Assembly (NCBI GenBank): GCA_016871575.1
Contig: VHCW01000052.1
Span: 1 to 32,439 of the forward strand
Direction: 5' to 3'
Length of the DNA: 32,439 bases
Origin: Verrucomicrobiota bacterium
GTDB lineage: Bacteria; Verrucomicrobiota; Verrucomicrobiia; Palsa-1439
Part shown: positions 24,822-32,439 of the stretch, one piece after another
Layout of the letters: each line of letters begins with the position of its first letter
How positions within the stretch are numbered: position 1 is the first letter of the stretch
The notes under the pieces: generated by a model
Databases searched by the model: none
Told to the model about the DNA's origin: nothing
What the model saw: only the letters and a program-made list of their open reading frames with translations
Translations under genes and position numbers: made by a program

Positions 24822-26254
24822 CAGCCTTTGATCACTCCGATGGGCCGCAGCCGCGCCACCTTGCGCGCGAGACCGGCTTGATGACAAACTTCCACCACTT
24901 CCGAAACGTCCTTGTACGCCCACGGAGCTTCTTCCAACGCGGTTCCTTTGCCGTGCGCCATCATGACAACACCGGCCTCGTCCATCGCGCGCCGCAGGTC
25001 CGCCATCGAGCCGTGCCGCGCCGCTGCCGCCCGGCTCATCGTCCGTCCCGCGCCGTGGCACACGGTTCCGAACGTCTGTTCCATCGCCGTCTCGGTGCCG
25101 GCCAGCACAAACGAACAGCGGCCCATGTCGCCGGGCACCAGCACGGGCTGGCCGATCGCGCGATAGCGCGCCGGCAATGACTCGTGCCCCGGCGGAAACG
25201 CGCGCGTCGCGCCCTTGCGGTGCACGCACAATGTCTTGCCGCCGTGTTCCTCCATCTTCGCGATGTTGTGCGGCACGTCGAACACCAGTTCCATTTCCAG
25301 CGCGCGCGGCGAAATCCGCAGCGCGTGTTGAAACGCGCGCGCGGTCTTCACCATCAATACCTGACGGTTGGCGAACGCGTAATTCGCCGCGCATCGCATC
25401 GCCGCCAGATAGTCCTGTCCTTCCGCCGACTCCACCGGCGCGCAAACCAACTGCCGGTCCGGCAAACTGATCCCGTACTTCTGGGGCGCGCTCCGCATGG
25501 TCTTCAGGTAATCGTCGCACACCTGATAGCCGAACCCGCGCGAGCCGCAATGGATCATCGCCGTCACCTGTCCCATGGACAACCCCATCACCTCCGCTGC
25601 GCGCTCGTCGAAGATTTCGTCCACCACCTGCACTTCCAAAAAATGATTTCCGCTGCCCAATGACCCGAGTTGTCCCGCGCCGCGCTCCAGCGCGCGGTTG
25701 GTGATCCCCAACGGCTCCGCGCCTTGCAGGCAACCTCGTTCCTCGATAAAGTCGAGGTCATCCGGTTTTCCGAATCCACGGTTCACCGCCCACGCCGCGC
25801 CCTGGCGGACGCACGCCTTCTCGTCGGCGTGCGACAAATCGAGATCGCTTCCCTCGCCCAATCCGCAGGGCACATCGCGGAACAGTTGCGCGACCAGTTC
25901 CTTGATGCGCGGCGACACCTCGGCCTGTTGCAGTCCCGTCCGCATCAGGCGCACGCCGCAATTGATGTCGTAGCCGACGCCGCCCGGCGAGATCACACCG
26001 CCTTCTTCCGGGTCCGTCGCGGCGCAGCCGCCGATGGGAAAGCCGTAGCCCCAATGAATGTCCGGCATCGCCAGCGAAAACTTCTGTATGCCCGGCAACG
26101 TGGCGACATTCGCCACTTGTTCCAGCGCGTTCTCATCCAGCGCCTGTCGCAGCATCGTTTCCGAGGCATAGACGCGGCCCGGCACCCGCATCCCGCTCTT
26201 GTGCGAGACCGGCAGCTCCCAGAGCCAATCGTTGATTTTGTGCAACTCGCTCAC
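24821..26254 (-). CDS. rtcB: RNA-splicing ligase RtcB
   Basis: 477 residues from GTG 26254. RtcB joins RNA ends with 2',3'-cyclic phosphate and 5'-OH, using GTP and Mn, in tRNA splicing or RNA repair. Metal-site residues are Asp96 and Cys99 in GYDINCGVR, the His in LGSGNHFLEV, and the His in MIHCGSRGFG; the guanylylated His is expected in the HGAGRTMSR region. Length and MPDIHWGYGFPIGG near the start fit the family. The RtcA cyclase and archease genes are not here. It is the first gene of an operon with an ECF sigma factor and its anti-sigma factor, and its promoter is leaderless. Confidence 0.95.
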   Translation of the reverse strand: MSELHKINDWLWELPVSHKSGMRVPGRVYASETMLRQALDENALEQVANVATLPGIQKFSLAMPDIHWGYGFPIGGCAATDPEEGGVISPGGVGYDINCGVRLMRTGLQQAEVSPRIKELVAQLFRDVPCGLGEGSDLDLSHADEKACVRQGAAWAVNRGFGKPDDLDFIEERGCLQGAEPLGITNRALERGAGQLGSLGSGNHFLEVQVVDEIFDERAAEVMGLSMGQVTAMIHCGSRGFGYQVCDDYLKTMRSAPQKYGISLPDRQLVCAPVESAEGQDYLAAMRCAANYAFANRQVLMVKTARAFQHALRISPRALEMELVFDVPHNIAKMEEHGGKTLCVHRKGATRAFPPGHESLPARYRAIGQPVLVPGDMGRCSFVLAGTETAMEQTFGTVCHGAGRTMSRAAAARHGSMADLRRAMDEAGVVMMAHGKGTALEEAPWAYKDVSEVVEVCHQAGLARKVARLRPIGVIKG

Positions 26255-26260
26255 ATCGGC

Positions 26261-26289
26261 AGTTTACCCGGTGGCCGCATGGCATTCAA
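26261..26289 (-). promoter_or_regulatory. Promoter of the rtcB operon (leaderless)
   Basis: On the minus strand: TTGAAT (26284-26289), 17 bp, TAAACT (26261-26266), six bases before the GTG at 26254. Both boxes are four of six or better. It is a housekeeping-type promoter, not an obvious ECF one. Confidence 0.65.
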
Positions 26290-26342
26290 CATCGCAATAA
26301 CCGACAGAAGAATGGCACAGCCGCAACCAACAGAGCGATGTC

Positions 26343-26371
26343 TTGCCTCGCGTGGCGCGCTGCGATACAAC
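26343..26371 (+). promoter_or_regulatory. Promoter of the PQQ-type propeller gene (leaderless)
   Basis: TTGCCT (26343-26348), 17 bp, TACAAC (26366-26371), seven bases before the ATG at 26379. The TTG at 26343 is in frame with the gene but belongs to the -35 box. Confidence 0.6.
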
Positions 26372-26378
26372 GCAGGGC

Positions 26379-29300
26379 ATGAAGATCAAGTTGTCTCTCT
26401 TTGTTGTCGTGTTGGGATTCTGGTGCGTCGCGTGGACGGAGGCTGAGGACTGGCCGATGTGGCGGCACGACAACGGGCACACGGCGGCTTCATCGCTCGA
26501 ACTTCCCAACTCGCTCCGCCTCCAATGGAAACGTGAATTGCCTCCACCGGCGCCGACGTTTCCGGGTGATCTTCGCTTGTGCTTCGACAGGTCTTACGAG
26601 CCGGTGGTGTCGGGGAAACGATTGTTCCTGCCCTCGATGGTCACCGATAGTGTCACGGCGCTCGACACCGACACGGGACAGGAATTGTGGCGCGTCTTCG
26701 CCGATGGACCGGTGCGGTTTGCACCGGTGGCGTGGGAGAACAAAGTTTATTTTGTCTCCGATGACGGATTTCTGTATTGCGTGAGCGCCGATGACGGACG
26801 GTTGCTCTGGAAGTTCTCGCCAATGGAACCGGAACGGCAAGCGTACAAACTTCTCGGCGACGAGCGGCTGATTTCGCGTTGGCCGGCGCGCGGCGGGCCG
26901 GTGCTCGCGGACGGAACGGTCTATTTCGCCGCCGGCATCTGGCAGTTTGAAGGCGTCGCGGTCTGCGCGGTGGACGCCAACACGGGCAAAGCGCGCTGGG
27001 TGAACAAGGAATGCGCCTTCGTGAAGGACGGCCTCGTGGATCACGGCGCGCGGTTTGATGGCGGCGTGTCGCCGCAAGGTTATCTCACCGTGCTCGGCTC
27101 GAAACTGATCGTGCCCTGTGGACGGGCGTTGCCGGCGTTTTTTGATCGCGCCACGGGACGGATGGAGCCGTACACGACCGGCTGGGGCGGTCGCATCGCG
27201 CTGGCCAAGGGAAACTGGTACGCGTCCGTTGCCGGCGACTGGCTGTTTCAAGCCGGCGATCTCTACCGAATCCGCTCGGACATCACGCCGCCGAAACCGT
27301 CCGATTACATGCCACTGAAAGAGTTCGCCCGACAGATGAAAGTGTCGGACGAAACGATGGAGGATTGGATCAAGCAGTTCAAACTCGAAGTCGTCACGCG
27401 CGACGGCGAACGCTGGCTGCGCGTCCGCAACAGCGACGATGCCACGTACCTCACGTGGAACACCCAGCGAAAGAGCCTGCCAGACCGACCCGGCGAGCAA
27501 CACACGCTGGAGACGCGCACGCGCTTGCAGATTGACCCGACCAACGCGAAGGAACTCGGCGTCTTCCGCGAGCCGGTCCTGACTCCCGGCGCGATGTATT
27601 ATTCGGTCGCCACCAGCGACAGCATCCGTTCCATCCGCAACAGCAACGCAGACCGCGTGCAGCCGAAGGTGTTCACCTACACCGAAATTGTTGCGTGTGA
27701 CCTGACCAGTCAACCGGAATGGCAGACTTCATTTCTCGGCGGCTATGGCTGGAGCCGGGCGACGTTCATGCAGCTCTGGAGCCTGCCATCAACGCTGAAG
27801 GTCCACATCAAGGCCGGGTCGCGCCTCTACGCCGGCGGCCCGAAGACAGTCGCGGCAGTGGACACCGAGTCGGGAAAGATCTCCTGGCAAACCTCCATCG
27901 TCGGCACGCCGAACCGGATGCTCACCGCCGACGGCAAACTGTTTGTCGTCACCGTCGAGGGAACACTCTACTGCTTCGGCGCAGAGAGACGTTCACCGAA
28001 AACTTACGCCGTCGAAGCGTCATCCATGTCGCGCGACCGCTGGACAGCGCGCGCCGCGGAAATCCTCCGAAAGACCGGTGTGCGCGATGGCTACTGCGTT
28101 GTGTTGGGCGTTGGAAGCCGGCGATTGATCGAAGAACTCGCGCGCCAATCCGCGCTGCGGATGATCGTCCTCGAACCCGACACCGCCAAGGTCGCGTCGG
28201 CCCGGCGCGAGTTCTTCAAGCTTGGCCTGTACGGGATGCGCATTCACGTGGTGCAAGGTGATCTCGCCACGTTGCGACTGGCGCCGTACTTGGCGAGCCT
28301 CGTCATCTCCGAAGAACCGGCAACCGATAACCGGTATTCCGAACTGTTGCGACCGCACGGAGGAGTGGCCTATTTCGGATCGGTCGTCGAGCGACGGGAC
28401 GCGTTGCCCGACAGCGCAGACTGGTCGCACGCGAGCGGTGACGCCGCGCACACGTTTGCCTCGCAGGACCGGCGAATTGTTGCGCCGTTGGGTGTGCTCT
28501 GGTTTGGCGGTGGACTTGATCGGACGGTGCCGTGGATTGAAGGCGGCCCGCCCAAACTGCCCAGCGAAGCAGAACCTTCACCCTACGACGGAGCAGGGCC
28601 GACGCCCCGCGTGGCCGGCGGACGAATGTTCGTGCAAGTGGGCGATAACCTGTATGCCTCCGACATCTACACCGGCCGGCATCTGTGGACGAAAACCTTG
28701 AAGGCGCTCGACAGTGTTACCGCAACCGAAGACAGCATCTATACTGTTGTCGGGAAAAACTGTCTCCGGCTCGATGCCGCCACTGGCAAACAACAGGCCG
28801 CGTTCCGCAGCCCGTCGGGCGCCGACTGGCGCGAGATTCGTGTTCGCGGCGACCTGCTGATTGGCACGACCGGCAAATGGCTGGTCGGCATGGACCGGCG
28901 CACCGGCGAGACGCGCTGGAAACAAGAATCGCAGCGCGACGAATTCGGTTTCGCTATTGGGGCTGACCGGGTGTTCTGCGTGGACTACTGGCAACTGGCG
29001 CATCGGCGCCAGGATGACCCGAAGACGGAGGAAGCGGAGATCATTGCGTTGAAACTCGCCACCGGCGAGTTGCTCTGGCGAACCCCAACCACCGCGACGG
29101 CAACCGACCTGCCAAAACCAAGAAGTTTCGACCCACCGCTGAAACCGCAACTGGGATTTTCCGAACCGGCGGATGTGTTGCTGTTCACGCGCAACCAGGC
29201 CACCGCCGCGGCGCATCGCGGCGCCAGCGGCCAGTTGCTCTGGGCCAAGGACTGGCCGTGCAAAGAGCCGCGGACATTCACCAGCCATCATCCGCCGATT

Positions 29301-29657
29301 ATTTTGGCGGACCGCTTCATCACGCATCAAGGTTTTGTGGTGGATTTACAGACCGGCGAATCGGTTTCGACGCGGCTGTGGCAAAAACGGCGCGGTTGTC
29401 CCCGCGCGCTGGCGTGTGCCTACACGGTTTTCGTGCGGGATGCGTTTGTCTCGTATATTGACATGGCCAGCGGCGCGCAGACGTTTCTGCGCGGCATTCG
29501 TTCCGGTTGCACCGCCAGCCACATTCCCGCCGGCGGCATCGTCGTTGCCCCGCACTATTCGCGCCACTGCAACTGCAATTACCCGCTCAGTTTCTCGTCG
29601 GCGTTCGTGACGATGCCGGAAGTGGCGTCGTGGGACCTTGCTCGCGCGCAGAAGTAG
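26379..29657 (+). CDS. Secreted PQQ-type beta-propeller protein with embedded methyltransferase-like domain
   Basis: 1092 residues; signal peptide MKIKLSLFVVVLGFWCVAWTEA. The mature N-terminus DWPMWRHDNGHTAASS is typical of BamB/PQQ-like propeller proteins. Repeats such as VTALDTDTGQELWR, VYFVSDDGFLYCVSADDGRLLWK, VAAVDTESGKISWQT and LVGMDRRTGETRWK form propeller blades on both sides of an insert. The insert (~549-670) resembles a class I SAM methyltransferase: RAAEILRKTGVRDGYCVVLGVGSR, IVLEPD at the end of strand 2, MRIHVVQGD. The C-terminus has GCTASHIPAG and CNCNYPLS, cysteines common to this large family in Planctomycetes and Verrucomicrobia. No dehydrogenase active site is recognised. Function and ligand are unknown; start at ATG 26379 is fixed by promoter and signal peptide. 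Confidence 0.85.
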   Translation: MKIKLSLFVVVLGFWCVAWTEAEDWPMWRHDNGHTAASSLELPNSLRLQWKRELPPPAPTFPGDLRLCFDRSYEPVVSGKRLFLPSMVTDSVTALDTDTGQELWRVFADGPVRFAPVAWENKVYFVSDDGFLYCVSADDGRLLWKFSPMEPERQAYKLLGDERLISRWPARGGPVLADGTVYFAAGIWQFEGVAVCAVDANTGKARWVNKECAFVKDGLVDHGARFDGGVSPQGYLTVLGSKLIVPCGRALPAFFDRATGRMEPYTTGWGGRIALAKGNWYASVAGDWLFQAGDLYRIRSDITPPKPSDYMPLKEFARQMKVSDETMEDWIKQFKLEVVTRDGERWLRVRNSDDATYLTWNTQRKSLPDRPGEQHTLETRTRLQIDPTNAKELGVFREPVLTPGAMYYSVATSDSIRSIRNSNADRVQPKVFTYTEIVACDLTSQPEWQTSFLGGYGWSRATFMQLWSLPSTLKVHIKAGSRLYAGGPKTVAAVDTESGKISWQTSIVGTPNRMLTADGKLFVVTVEGTLYCFGAERRSPKTYAVEASSMSRDRWTARAAEILRKTGVRDGYCVVLGVGSRRLIEELARQSALRMIVLEPDTAKVASARREFFKLGLYGMRIHVVQGDLATLRLAPYLASLVISEEPATDNRYSELLRPHGGVAYFGSVVERRDALPDSADWSHASGDAAHTFASQDRRIVAPLGVLWFGGGLDRTVPWIEGGPPKLPSEAEPSPYDGAGPTPRVAGGRMFVQVGDNLYASDIYTGRHLWTKTLKALDSVTATEDSIYTVVGKNCLRLDAATGKQQAAFRSPSGADWREIRVRGDLLIGTTGKWLVGMDRRTGETRWKQESQRDEFGFAIGADRVFCVDYWQLAHRRQDDPKTEEAEIIALKLATGELLWRTPTTATATDLPKPRSFDPPLKPQLGFSEPADVLLFTRNQATAAAHRGASGQLLWAKDWPCKEPRTFTSHHPPIILADRFITHQGFVVDLQTGESVSTRLWQKRRGCPRALACAYTVFVRDAFVSYIDMASGAQTFLRGIRSGCTASHIPAGGIVVAPHYSRHCNCNYPLSFSSAFVTMPEVASWDLARAQK

Positions 29658-29665
29658 TAGTCCCG

Positions 29666-29730
29666 GTTGTAGGCCACGTGACCTCACGTGGCGAATCCCG
29701 CAACGCCGCGTCAGTGACGCGGCCTACAAC
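29666..29730. repeat. Cloverleaf-like palindromic repeat between convergent genes
   Basis: Outer arms GTTGTAGGCC (29666-29675) and GGCCTACAAC (29721-29730) are perfect complements and enclose two hairpins: CCACGTGACCTCACGTGG (29674-29691, eight-pair arms) and 29705-29723 (nine-pair arms around one G). It resembles REP/BIME-type repeats and may act as a bidirectional terminator between the propeller gene and the sulfatase. Its right arm contains the TAG stop of the sulfatase. Confidence 0.7.
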
Positions 29731-31205
29731 TTTGCCGCGCGCCAGCCGGCGTCGAGCTTGGTGGTAAGTTCCTGCACCAACGCGGCGTTCTCGGGGCGGG
29801 CGGCAATGTTCTCCAGTTCCACCGGGTCGTTGCGGTAGTCGTAGAGTTCCAACGCGACCGTCTCATCTTGTTTCTGCCAGCGGGTGAAACGGTAGCGGTC
29901 GGTGCGCATCGAGTGGCCGATGACCGGACCGCGCTTGATTTGGCTGAACGCGGCGCTCTTCCACGGTTTGTCCGGCGCATCAAGCAACGGCGCGAAGCTG
30001 GTTCCTTCCACGTGCGACGGAATCGGCAGCCCGGCCAGCTCGCACAACGATGGGAAGATGTCCACAAATTCGACAAGCGCATTGCATTTTATACCGGTAA
30101 CTTTTCTCCCCGGCGCACTGACGATGAGCGGCGCGCGCGCGTCCAGTTCGAAGTTGGTGTTCTTGCACCAGAGGCTCTGTTCGCCCAAATGCCAGCCGTG
30201 GTCGCCCCAGAGAATGACAATGGTGTTCTCGCGCAAGCCGAGCCGGTCGAGTTCGGCGAGCAGACGACCGATCTGCGCGTCCACGAAACTGACACAGGCA
30301 TAATAACCATGGCGCAACTCGCGTATCTGTTCCGGGCTTGGGTCTTTCTCCTTCATGTTCGTGTATTGTCCCCGCAGTTCGCCGCTGGTGTGTAGGGCCA
30401 TGGGGGCGGCATCTTTCGGCGGAGCAGAGGGGGTGGGGAGTTCGATCTTTGAGCGGTCATAAAAATCCCAATACTTCTTCGGGGCGACAAACGGCAGATG
30501 AGGCTTCAGGTAGCCAACTGCCAGAAAGAACGGTTTCCTCTTCAGCTTGCCCAGTGCTTCGATGGCGAGGTCGGTCATCTGCCCGTCGTAGAGTGTTCTA
30601 TCCGGTACGTCTGGAGCCTCTGTGGCCAATCCTTGGACGAACTCCTTTTTCCAGCCGTCCGGGTCAGCGTGTGGCTTCTTGTATTTCTTCGCGTACTGTT
30701 GGCGCGCGATCTCGATGCCCTGCGGCGAGAAATAATACTGCGGGCTGCCGTACCAGTGCGGTTCTGTCCAAGACGGCTCGTCATCGCACTTGCGTCCCAC
30801 ATAGGCCGTCTCGAATGCCCCATGATAAATCTTGCCGAACGCCTGCGTGGTGTAGCCGTGTAGTTTGAACTGCTGCGGCAACGCAATGATATCCGGTGCC
30901 TTTTTTCGAAAGTGCGTGCCGTTATCCATGACACCCGTCGAGTCCGGGCGCAACCCTGTCAGCAGGCTCGCGCGCGAGGGGTTGCAGACCGAATACTGAC
31001 AGTACGCTCGATTGAAAACGACCCCGCGCGCAGCCAACCGGTCAATGTTCGGACTGATGATATGCTTCTGGCCGTAGCAACCGAGTTCCGGCCGCAAATC
31101 GTCCAGCGCGATGAATAGGACATTCGGTCGTTGCGTCTCAGCCGCACCGGACATGGCGCACAACGTGAACATGGCAAGCAGAATCAGTGTTGAATGATGT
31201 TTCAT
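29724..31205 (-). CDS. Secreted sulfatase (iduronate-2-sulfatase-like)
   Basis: 493 residues from ATG 31205; signal peptide MKHHSTLILLAMFTLCAMSGAAE. The sulfatase signature Cys74-Asn-Pro-Ser-Arg78 (CNPSRASLLTG) marks Cys74 as the residue converted to formylglycine. Metal ligands are Asp35-Asp36 in IALDDLRPE and the pair in ILWGDHGWHLGE. The VLFIALDDLRPELGCYG start and FFLAVGYLKPHLPF stretch are like iduronate-2-sulfatase family members, which remove sulfate from glycosaminoglycan-like or algal polysaccharides. The substrate is unknown. The maturing enzyme is not in the window. A start at 31271 would lie inside the upstream gene. The stop codon falls in the palindromic repeat. Confidence 0.92.
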   Translation of the reverse strand: MKHHSTLILLAMFTLCAMSGAAETQRPNVLFIALDDLRPELGCYGQKHIISPNIDRLAARGVVFNRAYCQYSVCNPSRASLLTGLRPDSTGVMDNGTHFRKKAPDIIALPQQFKLHGYTTQAFGKIYHGAFETAYVGRKCDDEPSWTEPHWYGSPQYYFSPQGIEIARQQYAKKYKKPHADPDGWKKEFVQGLATEAPDVPDRTLYDGQMTDLAIEALGKLKRKPFFLAVGYLKPHLPFVAPKKYWDFYDRSKIELPTPSAPPKDAAPMALHTSGELRGQYTNMKEKDPSPEQIRELRHGYYACVSFVDAQIGRLLAELDRLGLRENTIVILWGDHGWHLGEQSLWCKNTNFELDARAPLIVSAPGRKVTGIKCNALVEFVDIFPSLCELAGLPIPSHVEGTSFAPLLDAPDKPWKSAAFSQIKRGPVIGHSMRTDRYRFTRWQKQDETVALELYDYRNDPVELENIAARPENAALVQELTTKLDAGWRAAKL

Positions 31206-31218
31206 AGTTGGTTTGGTA

Positions 31219-32439
31219 TCACTTGGTATTGAGCCATAGCGATTTGATTGTTTCCACAGTTTGGTTAACAAGCACTTGACCGCCTTCGGGTCCCACTCGG
31301 TTGCTTTGGATCACTGCGCTGTAACTGCCGCCACGCACAGCGCGTTCAGTGGGGATATAGGTGCCCGGTCCCGCGAGCTGAATGACAAAGGTTTGCACGG
31401 CAGGACTGCGGGCCTTTATCTGGATGCCATAGTCGGTGAACAATTCAAAATCGTTCGTCGCAATGGCCACGTCACCCAGACGGAGAACGTGCAATTCCAT
31501 CTTATAAGGTTTTGCCGTGCCGGCCTGCTGGGCTTCGTATCGGTTTACCACATCTTGGTGCCAAAGGTGATTCCATCGCTCGGCAGGATTCTTGGTGTAC
31601 TTGGCAGCCTCTTTTCGCGCTTCGGTCGCCTCAGTTTCTGTGACCTTGCGCATGGGGAGTTCGATTTCTTTTACGCAATGACGCAGCACAGAATCGGCGC
31701 GCTTGTCCTTCTGTGCGACTTCATAGGTGTCCTCCCATGCGTTGACGATCCGGCGGGCCATTTCCTCCAACGGCGTGAGGTCTCCCCGCAGTTTGCGCAT
31801 CCGGGCGTTGGCGGATTGGTCATACCGCGGCACGGGCATCTGATCGCCGGCGGCACCGGTCCATGCGAGCACGAATAGATTCTTGCCATGTTGCTCGCGC
31901 AGTTTATTGCGCACCGGATGCCAGAAGTCCGCGTTAATGTTTGAGCCGTGCACGTGCTGCGCAGGACAGGGCACATTAATGGCAGTGCCGATGAGGCGAT
32001 CCTGCTGGTCCCAGAAGAACAACACGTCCAAGTTGTGGTCTTCATAGCCCTCGATGGCGCGGAAGTCCGGGGTGTTGGTAGGCCCTGTCATCTTGGTGGT
32101 GCCGTCGGCATAGGTGATGCGGCGATTGTGCGCGATGACCGCCTGGCCTTGGCCCCATCCGACCTTGCCGGGACGTCGTTGCTGCCAACTCTGGACGATG
32201 GCATCAGCTACCTTGTCAGTCATGAACCCCGTGTACTCGGCCGGTTTCATGACGCCATGTTCCGGTATCGTATAACGATCTTCGGTGGTGACCGGGGCGG
32301 CATGCGTGTGTGTAGCGCTGAGAAAGATCTTCTCGGTATCAATGTCTTTGCTCTTTTGTTTTACTTTCTCGCGCACTTTTTCCAAAACTCCCTGTCGAAT
32401 GGCCACGATGTCGCAGGAAACGATGATGGCTGTGTCGAG
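31219..32439 (-). CDS. Neutral/alkaline ceramidase-like protein (N-terminus beyond the window)
   Basis: At least 406 residues are visible; the frame stays open to the window edge, beginning LDTAIIVSCDIVAIRQ, so the N-terminus is missing. The neutral-ceramidase N-terminal domain type is shown by ISCD-like start, the SATHTHAAP motif (metal-binding His pair) and PCPAQHVHGSN with a further His. The family hydrolyses amide bonds of ceramides, but the shorter bacterial homologues with this pattern are often of unknown substrate. The C-terminal part includes GDVAIATNDFELFTDYG and GGSYSAVIQSNRVGPEGG. It is thirteen bases upstream of the sulfatase, in the same orientation, so a shared operon for breaking down sulfated lipids or glycans is possible. 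Confidence 0.8.
   Translation of the reverse strand, partial: LDTAIIVSCDIVAIRQGVLEKVREKVKQKSKDIDTEKIFLSATHTHAAPVTTEDRYTIPEHGVMKPAEYTGFMTDKVADAIVQSWQQRRPGKVGWGQGQAVIAHNRRITYADGTTKMTGPTNTPDFRAIEGYEDHNLDVLFFWDQQDRLIGTAINVPCPAQHVHGSNINADFWHPVRNKLREQHGKNLFVLAWTGAAGDQMPVPRYDQSANARMRKLRGDLTPLEEMARRIVNAWEDTYEVAQKDKRADSVLRHCVKEIELPMRKVTETEATEARKEAAKYTKNPAERWNHLWHQDVVNRYEAQQAGTAKPYKMELHVLRLGDVAIATNDFELFTDYGIQIKARSPAVQTFVIQLAGPGTYIPTERAVRGGSYSAVIQSNRVGPEGGQVLVNQTVETIKSLWLNTK

Noticed and set aside
24822-25733. Upstream extension of the sigma-factor frame
   Set aside because: It runs through rtcB in another frame; the ECF family length and the TGATG junction fix the start at 24821.
1-32439. CRISPR array, prophage or integrative element
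   Set aside because: No regular direct repeats with spacers, no integrase, phage or conjugation genes; nothing lies at the 3' side of the tRNA that resembles an attachment-site duplication.

Overview
The window looks like a chromosomal segment of a GC-rich environmental bacterium, most likely Verrucomicrobiota (Pedosphaera/Limisphaerales-like) or a relative in the PVC group. That placement is an inference from gene content: an exosortase/EpsI exopolysaccharide cluster, a formylglycine-type sulfatase next to a neutral-ceramidase-like protein, a very large PQQ-type propeller protein with an embedded methyltransferase-like fold, a secreted sugar-phosphate-isomerase-like TIM barrel, and short fold-back intergenic repeats. 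There are no phage or conjugative modules and no CRISPR array.

Layout. 1-101 is the 3' end of an unidentified gene. 210-7407 (+) is a tight six-gene operon for exopolysaccharide assembly: two GT-C-type membrane glycosyltransferases, exosortase, EpsI-like partner, polyprenyl-phosphate sugar transferase and UDP-glucuronate decarboxylase. At 8298/8367 a secreted TIM-barrel gene (-) and thiE (+) diverge from one compact promoter; thiE overlaps a GGQ release-factor-like gene. 9561-10189 (-) is a VapBC-type toxin-antitoxin pair with an operator. 10519-12449 (+) encodes an unknown protein, a SET-domain methyltransferase and a membrane protein behind a long, structured leader. An ABC-F ATPase (-) and a PhoD-like phosphatase (+) diverge around a 175-bp inverted-repeat element. 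6-phosphofructokinase and FtsH follow (-). 19839-23207 (+) holds a membrane protein, a winged-helix regulator, IspH, a B12/radical-SAM protein and tRNA-Gly(CCC). 23216-26254 (-) is rtcB, ECF sigma factor, zinc-finger anti-sigma factor and a secreted protein. 26379-29657 (+) is the PQQ-type propeller protein; 29724-32439 (-) holds the sulfatase and the ceramidase-like gene, which runs off the window.

Regulation. Many transcription units start with a readable TTGnnn-17 bp-TAnnnT promoter whose -10 box ends only 6-12 bases before the start codon, so their mRNAs should be leaderless or nearly so. By contrast, at least two internal operon genes have a clear Shine-Dalgarno sequence. The leader of the SET-domain operon stands out against this pattern: about 235 nt with several strong stems and a mutually exclusive pairing. 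It is the best candidate here for an undescribed regulatory element. Other points of interest are a divergent promoter sharing one palindromic -35 hexamer, matching operators upstream of the membrane-protein/regulator pair and of ispH, a tRNA overlapping a coding sequence, and an RNA ligase co-transcribed with a sigma/anti-sigma pair.
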